DNA of 64,000 nucleotides. It comes from Lepidonotus clava (taxonomy: Eukaryota > Annelida > Polychaeta > Phyllodocida > Polynoidae). The notes under the pieces are model-generated. The model was not told the DNA's origin and did no database searches. It saw nothing but the letters and a program-made list of their open reading frames with translations. Positions 10,447-22,000 of the stretch are shown piece by piece. Location of the stretch: contig OW387136.1 of NCBI GenBank assembly GCA_936440205.1, positions 51,792,232 to 51,856,231 on the forward strand, in the 5' to 3' direction. The translations under genes were made by a program, and so were the position numbers. Numbering within the stretch: position 1 is the stretch's first letter; every line of letters begins with the position of its first letter.

Positions 10447-10663
10447 TAAAGCCCCATACCCACTTTTTACACAGTCGGCCGATTAATTGGCCATAAGATT
10501 GACCAATTATAAGGGTAGAATCAGCCGACTTTAGGGCCAATTGATATCAAACACACCCATGTCAACATGATATACCTACAGGGAAACACAGAAATCGGCT
10601 GATTTTACCACTGGCTTGTCGGCCGACTGTGTAAAAGCCATCTAGTGAATATGGGGCTTTAAA
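10447..10663. mobile_element. Miniature inverted-repeat element, family D copy 1
   Basis: The ends 'taaagccccatacccact' and 'agtgaatatggggcttta' are inverted repeats, with a second inverted pair just inside, 'acacagtcggccga' / 'tcggccgactgtgt'. Length is about 217 bp and it is non-coding. The same outer ends occur at 45290-45553 and 47762-48000. TTA/TAA at the edges suggests a PIF/Harbinger-type target site. The class is inferred from that alone. Confidence 0.65.
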
Positions 10664-10669
10664 CATAGC

Positions 10670-11230
10670 GTGTATCGTTATGTCATTAATATTGTCATGA
10701 ATGTGGTTCAAAATCATTTGGAAACTGAGAATCTGAACCCGAAAACAGGGTGTGGTGCCATTTTATATGCCGTTTATAGACGTTGTGCAGTTGGGGTCGC
10801 AACCCGCAAATATGAAACTGGATATCATATTGGTGAAAATTTCAAATAACTGTCAGTCAGAATGTAAAAAAATAAAAATCATATGTTGGTGCTTAACAAA
10901 TCTGATTTAATTCCATGTAAACGTTATTACTAATTATCAACCTTTAGAATTTGATAATTCTAGATTTATTAATATCAATTTGGTTAAGTGCACAGGGTCT
11001 ATTGAGAGGAATGAGTACCAAGTTAGTGTTCTGAACCTTTAATCCACGCATTCTGCTACGTAATTGGTGCAGAACACCACAGGACTGAGCCAACCCCTGA
11101 TCTAGCCTACCGTAACGCCCCGAGTACTGAGAGAGACCCAAACCCTTTGCCTGATGGGTGGTGTTACTGTTCAATAGACATTTTGCAGATGGCATCACAT
11201 CTCCCAAAATGTGATTTTAAAAAGATAAAT
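10670..11230. other. No gene seen
   Basis: AT-rich non-coding DNA. The minus-strand frame at 10944-11207 has no recognisable protein. Confidence 0.5.
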
Positions 11231-11235
11231 TTTAT

Positions 11236-11372
11236 TGGATTTTTATACAGGCTAAGTTGACTTTATTAAATGTTCTTCCACTGCAGTTCTGTGGACCATT
11301 TGGGCACAATTCTGTGCAGGGGTCATCCGAATGTCCTTTTTCCATGCTGTACTGCATGGGACTTGATCGCTC
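11236..11372 (+). repeat. Dispersed repeat family H, copy 1
   Basis: Matches 59058-59193 closely over about 135 bp. Shared words are 'ctttattaaatgttctt', 'tgtggaccattt', 'caggggtcatcc', 'aatgtcctttt' and 'gcatgggact'. Both copies read open in places (LTLLNVL.., GPF.HNS.QGSS.CPF), so an origin in a coding sequence of a mobile element is possible but unproven. Confidence 0.6.
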
Positions 11373-11374
11373 TA

Positions 11375-13498
11375 ATCAGCCACACGGTTATCCTCAGCAC
11401 ATGGCAATCACCAACAAACTGCATCTGCGAAAGATCTCTATTAAATGCATTTTCAACCCCCCACGCAGCAGCGCACTCCCAGGATAACTTCCAGGATTTA
11501 TTCTTATGGGTTTTAGGGCTCACTGATATAAAAGTACTTTCTGGCCAATTCCACTCGCGCTCTCCTCTCTAACCTCCCTCACCCTTCCTGTCCCCTGGGA
11601 CCCCCTCCATGCTGGCACATACATGGCTGTTCGCTAAAAGGAAATTGGTCGATATATAATTAAAGCTCACAGGCTTTAATGCATTGCGACCGATTCATTA
11701 AAGAGTGCGAGGGCGCAATTACTTCAACATAGTCATTCATCAAGGCCACGTCACCGGTTTGAAGCCTGCACATAAATAACGTCTCACTTGGGAGACAAGT
11801 TTTTCCCCTGGAAAGTTAGGTGGAAATTAAACTGGTCTTAATTAATTCAATAGGAGGCACATACTGGGGTAATCAGGGATATGCACAGAGAAAACCATAG
11901 AGTAATCCTCCTCCTATAAGCTGCAATCTTGCCCAAAAAGTAAAGCATTGAAATGACAATACTTAACTGTCTAGAATCTTAATTGTCGCATGCGCTCTAG
12001 AAGGATTCTTTTAAATAGAAATTGCTTCCAAGTATCCGTAAATGTCAATTTCCGCTTGATGAAGCAATCCTTTCAGAGGAAGCATATTTCCTTTTATAAT
12101 AGGACATATTAAAATACTGGGCGGTTGGGTCATTAAACTATTCAGTGTTTTTCTTGAGACGATTGTCCTCTTGGTCTACCTTGAGCATGAGGTGCCATGT
12201 CACAAATTGTTACAATACAGAACATGAAGCCCAATCTGAACTAGTGTGATCAATCCGTGGGTGATTCATATTTGACATGAGTTTTAAAGACAAAGAAGAA
12301 CGTACAAATGATAAGTAAAATAATAGAAGGACTGGTTTAATGTCATATTGTAATGATTAAATATTGTCCATCTTTCACACAAATATCTTCATACTGACAC
12401 AAGACCCAAGTTAATTAGGTTAATACACAAAGTTAAGTGGAAACCGGAAGTGAAGTCACGAAAGAGTAAAGAAGTGTCACCGCACACCAAGTTTGCGAAC
12501 AGCAGGCCTTCCCAGTGTGAATGAGGCTATAGGCAATGTCTAAAGATTTCCTAAGAGTGCAGCTTTTAGAGAGAAAGAAAGAAGTCCTCTGGGAAAAAGA
12601 GCAGAATGCACCCTTGCCATTTGGTGGCCACTGACCACCCCGGTGACCACACTACATGGAAAGAGCAAGGATTAAGCCTTATGCAAAATTCATGCCCTGT
12701 TGACCATTCGAAGGCCGGGCGGCATTGTTCTGTCCCTGAGATTATCCCAGCTGCCTTGGCAACACATGGCTACTGGCTGCACCCCCTGCTGACCCACCTA
12801 AAGGGGAATAGTTATATGTGGGAGGTTCGCGACATACAATTATTCATTATATGCTGGCCTTGCAGAATGGTAAGCAATGCTGACTTTACCGTAAATGCCT
12901 GTTTCCATTAGTTTTAAGTCTGCATATATAACACAAGATACGTTACGCAGACTTGCTCACCCACATATGTTATCTAGTGTGATAACCGCAGACATTTTAG
13001 TTCCAGTCGTTATTTACAATGTGAATAAAACTTAATTCCATGACAAATGTATTCGGGCTTCTGCTCCTGGGTAGAATATAGGCCCCCAGTAGCCCCTACT
13101 GATCATATAAGCTGACAGTAGGGTGGATCCAGCACTTACCAAGTGGTTCATGGCATTCAATTCCCATTTGGTTCTCGGTTCACTAAGGGATGAAGTACAA
13201 CAAAAATTATTTCAAGGTTTTGATGCCCTGCTGTTTGCCAGCTCTGTCACCTTCATCCCACAGATACAATCACCAAAGACAGAATTCAACCCAAATCCTC
13301 TCAAATATTTTTGAATATTTACATTGCTAAACTCTTAAATATTCCAGGAAACATAATTGTTCTACTTTCTGTCTAAAATTTACAAGTTTACATATTTTAC
13401 AATAGAATGGAGAAATCTGAAACAGTGATATCAATATACATTTATCTAGCCTTAGTCAGCAAGTACAGATTCAGGTACCATTGAGTACGGATACAGAC
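11375..13498. other. No gene seen; one pre-miRNA-sized hairpin
   Basis: Non-coding stretch. It contains an imperfect hairpin at 11643-11695: arms 'aattggtcg' and 'cgaccgatt' outside, 'attaaagc' and 'gctttaat' inside, with a 6-nt loop. The 101-codon frame at 12606-12911 resembles no protein I know. Confidence 0.45.
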
Positions 13499-13619
13499 TA
13501 ACGGCTGTATTCCACCCTGCATTCCCACAAATGATTGCGTTTGCTTGCGTTTCGCATGCGTTTCCTTGCATTCCCTTCCCAATGCAAGTGAAACTACACA
13601 TAGTAGAATATAGCCTTTA
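13499..13619. mobile_element. Miniature inverted-repeat element, family B copy 1 (short)
   Basis: The ends 'cggctgtattccac' and 'tagtagaatatagcctt' match those of the copies at 32873-33158 and 41162-41380. Only about 120 bp long. The interior is rich in 'tgcgtttgcttgcgttt'-like words. No coding capacity. Confidence 0.55.
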
Positions 13620-14201
13620 CTCAATGATGCCGCTAGCACTCTCTTGGGAAAGAAAGGTTATGCGACACCCTTTAAGAAATCGAGTATCGACCTCCAGTGT
13701 TATATCTGGCAACATCAAAGTATGCCAGACTTTGCCTTAGGCCCTATTGGCATTCTGACCATCCCATTATGCAACTTTCTCTTACAGAAACTCTATTCTG
13801 AGGTAAAAGTGGGTTCAGGTGGCAACCTACATGGGTTAGCCTCAGACACGTCAGGAAACAAAGGAGCATTCTGAATCTGGCCAATCAGTGTTACCTGATA
13901 GTACTACTATTGTGCTACCCATAGGTATACACCGTTACAATGAGTCTGCGCAGTGGTAGCTCCTATAGGTGCCTTGACCACAACACCTGGGTCAATTCTT
14001 CCAACCATAGAAATCTTATTTACTGCATTGTACCTGCAGCCTACCTAGATCAATGGATTTATGTAGAGAAGACACAGGCCTTATGCATGTAAAGTCTCAT
14101 TAATCATGGCACTCTGATGATCATAATTGTTGGAGTTTAAGGTCTGCTCAACAATTTTTCAAATATATCTAAACCAACCAAAAGTCAGATAGAAATTCAC
14201 T
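13620..14201. other. No gene seen; left flank of the retroelement
   Basis: Non-coding DNA up to the target duplication ctct at 14202-14205. It would have been contiguous with 31499 onward before the insertion. Confidence 0.55.
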
Positions 14202-14205
14202 CTCT

Positions 14206-15477
14206 TGTGTTGGAACACAGGTAACCTGTTTACCATTAGCTTAGCCGACAGGGAACAAAGGGGCTGGTTGGCACTGCCTCCACCGCGCCAAAAGCAGAAA
14301 TGAATAGTACAAAAAGATGCCACCAGTGGCACTGCGGTCGCCTCCATTCAAAATTAGGACAACAAGTACAGACTGCTTTGGTATCTGGGACAACCCCCAT
14401 CTTTGGTTCAGATAGCATGGCCTGATTTGGCGACCTACTTCTCCAGCCGAGGGCAGGTAGGACACAAACTGGCCTGATTTGGCGACCTAGTTTCCCATTT
14501 CGATCTTGGGGGCAAAATTCCTTTGTTTAGTCAGTCTCTGGGGCGTCAGTCATCGGAGCGGACGTGGCACGGGTCTTGGCGCGGTGACAAGAGAGGTGGT
14601 GTCGGCTGACGATAAGGTATTTATCAATTGGCAGGGACAATTATATTTGTGTGTGTCTGAAATAGCAATCATTTTGGTAGGGATTTATCAGATAGAAAAA
14701 TTGGTATTGCTGTGTTGAGATAAGGATTTGCTTATTGTAAATTATATCTGCTAGGGTTTTAGTTAGGACTTGTGTTTATTAAGACTTATATCTATAAGAG
14801 ACTTTGACTGTTTAGAATTATATTTATTGGGACTTAGAGTGTTTAGGTTTTAGTTGGTAGGTCTTAGCAGTGATTCTGAGTTATTTATTTAGTCCACATT
14901 TTATATAGTATATTAGACTTCTAGTCAATTTAGGACTTTGTTTATAAAATGTATTTTAGACCATAATTAGGATTCACATTTAGGACTTAGACTACTTAGG
15001 GAATTTAACCAAAGGTTAACACATTCTAGAAAATTGGACTTAGAGGTGAACTATAAGGAATTATTTCAAGGTTTGAACATTTTGGTTAGCAAACTCTGAA
15101 CTTCTACATCGACTTTGTGTGTGTCAGACTAGCGGAATAAAGCATTTAAATTAATGGATAGTATCTCCAAGCCTTGCGAGTTATTTATCATCGAGTTAGA
15201 CTTCTCCCCATTTACAATTAGTTTCACGATTCCATTCTAACTATAGTCGAACACTTAACGATTAACAATCTCGCCATTATCAATAATCGAAAACAACCCA
15301 TCCGCGGACGGCTGTCGGGAACCCACAACTTCAAAGGAAACACACAACGCCAGGAACCCTCACACGGAAAACTATTTGGTGGCACATAAGGCTTAGTATA
15401 ATACTCAGAGATCCCAGAATCAGGAGTCCTGGTAATCTGAAACTTAACTAAATTAAGTTGTAACACAAGACTTAACA
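14206..15477 (+). repeat. 5' LTR
   Basis: 1272 bp, TGTGTTGG...TTAACA. A TATA-like word sits near 14900 ('ttatatagtatatta') and AATAAA at 15136-15141, which would make a U3 of about 0.7 kb, an R of about 0.2 kb and a U5 of about 0.3 kb; these limits are inferred. Small open frames inside the LTR occur identically in both copies and look fortuitous. Confidence 0.95.
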
Positions 15478-15480
15478 CTA

Positions 15481-15498
15481 TGGTGGTTAGAGCTAAAG
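15481..15498 (+). other. Putative primer-binding site
   Basis: Three bases after the 5' LTR the sequence TGGTGGTTAGAGCTAAAG begins with the TGG expected opposite a tRNA CCA end. I could not assign the tRNA from memory. Position and first bases are seen; the function is inferred. Confidence 0.45.
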
Positions 15499-17038
15499 TT
15501 GTGCTTTCATTTCTGCTGTCTGACACATACACACAGGTTTTAGGGTAGGTTTTGCCTATTTTTACATTTAATGCAAACACTAAAGGGTTAAAAGGGGGTT
15601 GCAGGCCTGGGTCTACCTTCCCCTACCCTGCGTGCAGACCGTGACATGACGGGTAAAAGGGCGTCTGCCAGGCACGTGTCATAATCAGCATTGTTAGGAG
15701 GCACACGCGGTTTGGCACACAGAGGGGTGGGCCCTGCCTGTCCCTTTCATGGTCGGGTTTATTCATCTTTTACCCCAGGTCATGTTGTGACTTCCTATTT
15801 TTGTATTGTGGAGACAGTTTTACCTGGCAGCCAACACCCTATTTTAGTAGGGGGGTTTGGTCGCGCTTTGGTGACCGACCCTCTGTGTGTATTTGGAGCC
15901 CACACTATTGACGTGGTCTGTTTACCACACTTGGCCGTTAGGGAATTTTACTGCTAAGTCATTCTATTTCAGTATTACTGGCAATTTATTTAAGCGTACG
16001 TTGAATCTCGGGACTTGGCTGAGCTGTGTTCACACTATAATAAAGACTGACGTTTGGCCAACGTTTTGGGAGACCAACTGTATGCTTTAACATGCATTCG
16101 GCCTCACCCTGACATGATTCTTGCCCATATTATAATAAAGGCTGTATGATCTGTCAGGGTATGGGGTTCTGAATGGATGATTGTTATTCATTATCATTCG
16201 ATCCTTTAGGTTGGGCTTGTGTGGTGGAAACCGTATGATTATCGGTTGTCGGGTATCCACACCTGCCAAATGCTTGGCGCTGATTTTCCCATTCATGCCT
16301 ACTGAGACGTTTAAAGCCTGAGACCTCTATCGTAGAGAACTTACTTGAATGCAGGAGCCTATTGTTAGGCAAATCTTTCAAGTCGAAGGTAGACTCGTTT
16401 TGGTCGATGGCTGAGAATTGATCTGTTGTGCTTGTTTGGTGGGAATTGGAGTTATGCATCAAAATTTTTCAAAAATTATTCTGATAGTTTGTTAATAAGC
16501 CTGCTGCCGAGCGCTGACTGACTGCAGATGGATGTTCTACATCTTCAAACCGGTAAGACAGATTTCAGAACAAAACTTATTTTACATTTCTGTTTACACT
16601 GATATGTTTTTGTATTCACCTATTCGATTATCTGATTTGGGTTTTAGCATTGCGTATTGGTGATCCTTGTAATTACTGGTGATTGTTTGCAGGATTTAGT
16701 TGACCATTTAGGAAGGTTTTTTTTTTCCCATGTATTGATTGACATAAGGGTTCAGTCTATATGCAGTAGGACTGAACATTATCCCTATCCCTTTGTTACT
16801 AGGTACATGTGGTATCACTGATCCTGTGCAATTTTGCTGGTTCTACAAATATACTATTGGTGCAACTACACTCTTGGGCTTTAAGGAAATTAGGGAATTT
16901 GGTATGACATACATGTCTCTCTAGTTTTGGCCTTGGAGTTTGTAGGCACTGGTGGTTGTTATATTGTTAGGGGTTGCCATAATTCACTTATACTATTTTG
17001 TGTTTGCCACTGTGTCAATATGACTAGTCTTCGGGAAT
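15499..17038 (+). other. Long untranslated leader of the retroelement
   Basis: About 1.5 kb lies between the primer site and the gag start, much longer than in common gypsy elements. It holds only short frames (the longest is 88 codons at 15691-15957, without a recognised domain). It may hold packaging or internal entry signals or a splice donor, none of which I can identify by eye. Confidence 0.6.
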
Positions 17039-19000
17039 ATGTCAGACGTGTCAGATTCTGATGGAGACGGGTTTGACACACCGATTGCAGATACACACTT
17101 CTTACCTGTTAGTCAGTCACAGGCAGATGCTGCCAGTGCAGTTAGGTTCATAAATTCAGACACACACACTCGTTCGAGAGGGCCTGTCCCAGATATATAC
17201 CTTCAGTCCGAACGCCTTAAAACTCTCTCTATAGGAGGTAAGTCTGTCACCATTGGGGAGATTGCAGACACTTGTCAGTGGCCTGACGGTGTGGCACATA
17301 CTCTACCCCAATTTAGCCAATCACCCGCAAGCTTAGCCGCAAAGCGTGGGGAGGTCTCAACCTCTGCACGCACATTTCCCGCCGTTCCCGTTGACTCGAC
17401 CTCCGGGGACTCCGTCTCGAAAGAACTGCCCCTCACTCCGAAAGATAGACCATTTATTCCTGTCTTTGGGACCGAAGGTTCGGGCGCAGTGGGGAGACCA
17501 TTGCGTTTGGCAAAACATACTTCCTCGGCTGTTGGGGAATCTGTAGGCGTGTTTCCGTCACACGCCGCAGATGAGCCACAGGCTGGTGGGGTAGTTCGAA
17601 CCCTCTTCTTTGAGGAGGAAGAGGGGTCCTCAGCACAGGACAACGTCGAGACGTATTTATCAACTTTTACGGATCCTAACAATTCGTCCACGCGACGCCA
17701 GCTTCTGGAACGTCGGGAGTTAAGCGATTCCGAATCGACTCCTGTTCTTTTACGTGACGAAAGCAGCTCGTCCTCTAACCATTCCGTACAGCAATCTGTG
17801 GTAAAAACCACAAATTTGCAAAAAGATTTAACACAACAGGATCCGCCCGCAAAGGGGAATAAAGGTCCGCCTTTACCCCAACATTCAGACCAGCAGATTA
17901 ATCCTAATCCTGTGTTGCCTGTACCACCAGCACAGTTTCCCCAGGATAATCTTGCTGCTGCTCTGATACCTGTCAATCTTTTTCCGCCAAACATGGCAGC
18001 TGCCAAAACACCTAGTCTTAAGCTTCCCACTTTCGGTGGAGCTGGTGAGGAATTTGTTAACAATTATTTTGATGAGATGGATTCTCTCGCGACCATCTGC
18101 GAGTGGAATGACGCGACAAAGCTTCAGATGGCTAAACATCAACTCAAGGATCAGGCAAGAGATTGTATTTCTTCATGTAATGCTAATGAAGTTGATACAT
18201 ACAACAAATTAAAGGACAAACTAAAAGCTCTATTTCAAGACCAACGACCTTTGTGGCAAAGAGCATGCCACTTCTTTAGTCACAAACAGGCTAAGGATCA
18301 ATCTGTTAGAGATTTTGCAGGGGTATTGAGAAAGGCTCAGACCAGATCTGGAGTGGAACCAGGTATTTTGTTGGCAACATTCATTCAAGGTTTAAGACCA
18401 TCTCTATCTAGAGAGGTGGCAATTCAAAATCCTCAAACTTTTGAGCAAGCAGTTAATATTGCATCAAGACTTGAGTCTGTGGATAAACCATCCAGAACTC
18501 TTGCCACTATGCAGTCAGTTGAGGGTAACAAAAAAGCACCACCCTCACCAGATGCCCAGTCAACGAACACTTTAGGTAATACAGATGTTGAGAAAATTAC
18601 AGGTGCTATTCTTACAGCTATGGCTTCACTCACAACAAATACATCAAACAACAGAGAACAACAACGCCCGTGGCAACAACAACGCCAATGGCGACATCAA
18701 CAGCCACCTGCACGAAACCAACCAGGTTTTCAGCGTCAGGATTACAGAGAACGTGGACCACCTCCAGCATCAAATACACAAGAAAGGTTCCCAAGGCCTA
18801 ACAGTTGGACCCATCAGCGTCAGAGTAGAGATCAGGATGGCAGACCTTTCTGCATAGCACATCAAACCTATGGCCATGCGACTGAAGGGTGCCTCTGGCT
18901 TAGGGATCGACTTCGCCGTATGAAAGATACACCTTTATCTTACAGACAGGCGCAACAAAAATATGATACAAGCAACCCTCCTTCCCAGCCAAAAAACTAG
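17039..19000 (+). CDS. Gag polyprotein
   Basis: 653 codons from the ATG at 17039. The first 300 residues are Ser/Pro/acidic-rich and look disordered. Residues about 335-485 match the Retrotrans_gag capsid pattern (FVNNYFDEMDSLATICEW..., LWQRACHFF..., QSVRDFAGVLRKAQ...FIQGLRPSL). A Gln/Arg-rich stretch precedes a zinc-knuckle-like box, C605-x2-H608-x4-H613-x4-C618, where the usual second Cys is a His. Gag forms the particle shell. It ends in TAG at 18998, directly behind a slippery sequence, and pol continues in the -1 frame. A 262-codon minus-strand frame inside gag is a shadow. Confidence 0.9.
   Translation: MSDVSDSDGDGFDTPIADTHFLPVSQSQADAASAVRFINSDTHTRSRGPVPDIYLQSERLKTLSIGGKSVTIGEIADTCQWPDGVAHTLPQFSQSPASLAAKRGEVSTSARTFPAVPVDSTSGDSVSKELPLTPKDRPFIPVFGTEGSGAVGRPLRLAKHTSSAVGESVGVFPSHAADEPQAGGVVRTLFFEEEEGSSAQDNVETYLSTFTDPNNSSTRRQLLERRELSDSESTPVLLRDESSSSSNHSVQQSVVKTTNLQKDLTQQDPPAKGNKGPPLPQHSDQQINPNPVLPVPPAQFPQDNLAAALIPVNLFPPNMAAAKTPSLKLPTFGGAGEEFVNNYFDEMDSLATICEWNDATKLQMAKHQLKDQARDCISSCNANEVDTYNKLKDKLKALFQDQRPLWQRACHFFSHKQAKDQSVRDFAGVLRKAQTRSGVEPGILLATFIQGLRPSLSREVAIQNPQTFEQAVNIASRLESVDKPSRTLATMQSVEGNKKAPPSPDAQSTNTLGNTDVEKITGAILTAMASLTTNTSNNREQQRPWQQQRQWRHQQPPARNQPGFQRQDYRERGPPPASNTQERFPRPNSWTHQRQSRDQDGRPFCIAHQTYGHATEGCLWLRDRLRRMKDTPLSYRQAQQKYDTSNPPSQPKN
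18991..18997 (+). promoter_or_regulatory. A AAA AAC slippery site for -1 gag-pol frameshifting
   Basis: The heptamer A-AAA-AAC, in the gag frame, lies immediately before the gag stop and inside the 34-nt overlap where the pol frame is already open (from 18967). A_AAA_AAC is a known -1 frameshift heptamer in retroviruses such as MMTV gag-pro. Retroviruses and many gypsy elements make Gag-Pol this way. I did not model a downstream pseudoknot. Confidence 0.8.
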
Positions 19001-19005
19001 GTAGG

Positions 19006-22000
19006 TTGCACAGTGAGATATCTATGTCGCTGTGCACATTAAAGTCTCAGATTGGATGCTCTCCATCAAAAATTGAACCCATTGCTATAACAGTTTCCTT
19101 CGGGGATGTTGAATGTCAGGCTGTTATAGATAGTGGCGCATCGCATTCTTTTATTGGGAAACGAGTTTATGACCGCATTCCGGGGCAGAATATTATTGAT
19201 ACTTCTGTTCCACACTCACGTACTATCACTCTTGGAGATTTTTCGGAGGTAACAGTTGTAGAAGACGCTAGAATTCTTTTTAAACTGGCTAACGTGAATG
19301 TCTGCTTTAACTTTCAGATTCTTTCAGATTTAATTTATGATGTCATTTTAGGTCGCGATTTTTTAGCTGCTACTAAAGCACAAATTGACTTTCAAACTAA
19401 GGTAATCACATTTTTTAGGGACAATACGGTGACACCCATGGGTCCTGAAGAAATTCCACCCATGAGTGAATCTGTAATTCCTGTTAAGATTAAAGATTCG
19501 GAAAAAGGTGTACCTCAAGTCCTGGAACCGACGGACATATCACGGGTATTAGCTGCCTGTGCAGTCTATGCAGGAGAAGGAATACCTTGGATCAAAATTA
19601 TTAATCCCACTGACTCTGCAATTTCGATTGATGAGTCGGATGTTTTGGCCTATGCTTCAAAAGACTACTCAGTACCAGATATTTGTGATTCTGAACTATC
19701 GGAATTTTTGTATGGTAGAGACACTCCTAAACCAATTTTGGCATTGCTTGATAATAAAATTAGTCCCCACAAAGCTAACCTCATTCCTCCAAACCATTCT
19801 CAAAAGCCTGCAGATAAGGAACTTATTGCTTCCATTGATTTGTCAAAGTCTTCATTAGACCAGGAACAGAAGGAACAATTAAGGGACCTGTTACTTAAGA
19901 ACAGACAGGCTCTTGCTTTCTCTCTGGATGAGTTGGGTAGGTGTGATTTAGCACCGATGACTATCCGTGTAGACGAATCTGGGGGGCCTATTTCATCAAG
20001 ACCCTATAGATATTCGCCTATGAAAATGGATATCATTGACCAACAAATAAAACAGCTTTTAGATTTAGGAGTAATAGAACCATCATTGTCAGCATGGCGG
20101 AGCCCACTAGTAGTGGTTCAGAAAAAGGATGGAAAGCCCAGGTTATGTACTGATTTTAGGCTCTTAAATTCAATAACTTTTAAAGATAAGTTTCCCATGC
20201 CTACCACTCGATCGTTGTTTTTATACATGGCATACAAAAAACCTACTATTTGGTCTGCGTTAGATCTGCTCAGTGGGTATCATCAATGCACCATTGCACA
20301 AGAATCTAGACAATATACAGCTTTTGAATGCCCAATGGGTGTGTTTCAATATGCCCGTATTCCTTTCGGCCTATGTTCCGCGCCATGGAGATTCACTAGG
20401 GTATTAGCTCTTGCGCTCAAGGGACTGGTACCTAGGGTTTGTCTGGCGTACTTGGACGACATTATTGTTTATGACTCTACATTTGAAGAACATCTGAATA
20501 GTCTAAATCTTGTTTTACAAGCCTTAATTAGGGCCAACCTGAAACTCAAACCTGAGAAATGTGACTGGTGTAGAGATCAAATTGATTTCTTAGGCTACAG
20601 TATTAATGCTGAAGGCCTGAAAACGCAGCCACGAATTTTGACTAAGATCCACCATTTCGGCATACCGCATAATGTTAAGACAACGCAATCGTACTTGGGA
20701 TTGTGTAATTATTATCGTTCTTTCATACCAGGTTTCTCACAAATAGCAAAACCATTATATGATTTGACCAAGAAAGGAGTTAAGTTTGAATGGACGGATG
20801 AAGCTAACAAAGCATTTTTTGAACTTAAACAAGCTTTCACACATGATAGAATACTTATTCACCCTGATTTTGGCTTAGACTTTTACCTACTGTCGGATTC
20901 TTCCGACACTGCGGGAGGTGCTGCTCTATGTCACCTCAAGGATAATTTATATAGGCCGATTTCTTTTTGGGGTGCAGTTTTCAATGAGAGAGAATGTAAT
21001 TACACTGTTTCGGAAAAGGAGGCATTAGCAGTGATAAGAGCATTACATAGCTTTGAAGATATAGTGCAGGGTTATAAAACTATCATTGTAACAGATCATA
21101 AACCACTTTTATCCCTTTTGAGAAACGCTAACAAGAGTCCTACTCCACGCATTCGGAGATGGGGTCTCTACCTTTCGGCTTTTGATATTGATATTATTTA
21201 TGAGGCAGGCAAGACTCACTTTTTGGCAGACTACTTATCACGAACGCAAACAGGAGAACCTAACCCTGAGGAATGTTTACCCTCGGTTGGGGGTGAACTA
21301 ATGCCCCTCTCATTGGCACAAAGCACAGATGATCCTCTTTCGTTAGAAAATATCCGTAAAGAACAACAACAAGACAGCGAGTGTATTATATTATACCAAT
21401 ACTTACGTGATGGAATTGTGCCCGATGACCCAGATCAAGCTAAATCTGTGGTTGCTCGTGCCCAATTTTTAGATATTATAGAACCAGGAATAATTTGTCA
21501 TTTCAGAAACATTAAAGCAACCAAAGCTGCCAAAGACCTTATACGTCTCAAACCTCAAATTCTTATCCCAGTTTCTTTAGTTTATCATGTTCTTACTCGT
21601 CTACATGATGATATCTTGGCAGGGGGACATGTGGGAAGAAATGCTCTCAACATAAAGGTAGCTGATAGATTTTATTGGAGAAACATGCATAAGGATATCT
21701 TAAATTATGTGCTTTCTTGCAATACCTGTGCACTAAGGAAGCGTGTGCCACATCCTAGGGCTTTAGCAAAGTCTTGGGAGGAGCCTAGTCGCCCCTGGGA
21801 GGCAGTTCAAACTGACTATATTGGTCCCTTGACAACAGCATCTGATGGCTCAAAATACATAATTACATTCATTGATCTTGCCACAGGATGGCCAGAAGCC
21901 TTCGCTACTAAAGATTCTACTGGGCCTACTGCCGCTTTTGCATTTCTGTCCGGTATTGTTGCTAGATATGGTAAAGTGGATCGGATCCATAGTGATAGGG

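Noticed and set aside
12606-12911. 101-codon host exon
   Set aside because: No convincing acceptor or donor, no recognisable protein, and length within chance for this base composition.
14236-14718. Small genes inside the LTRs
   Set aside because: Frames of 60-74 codons with no domain. They are duplicated only because the LTRs are.
17275-18063. 262-codon minus-strand frame in gag
   Set aside because: Shadow of the gag coding strand, without domain or signals of its own.
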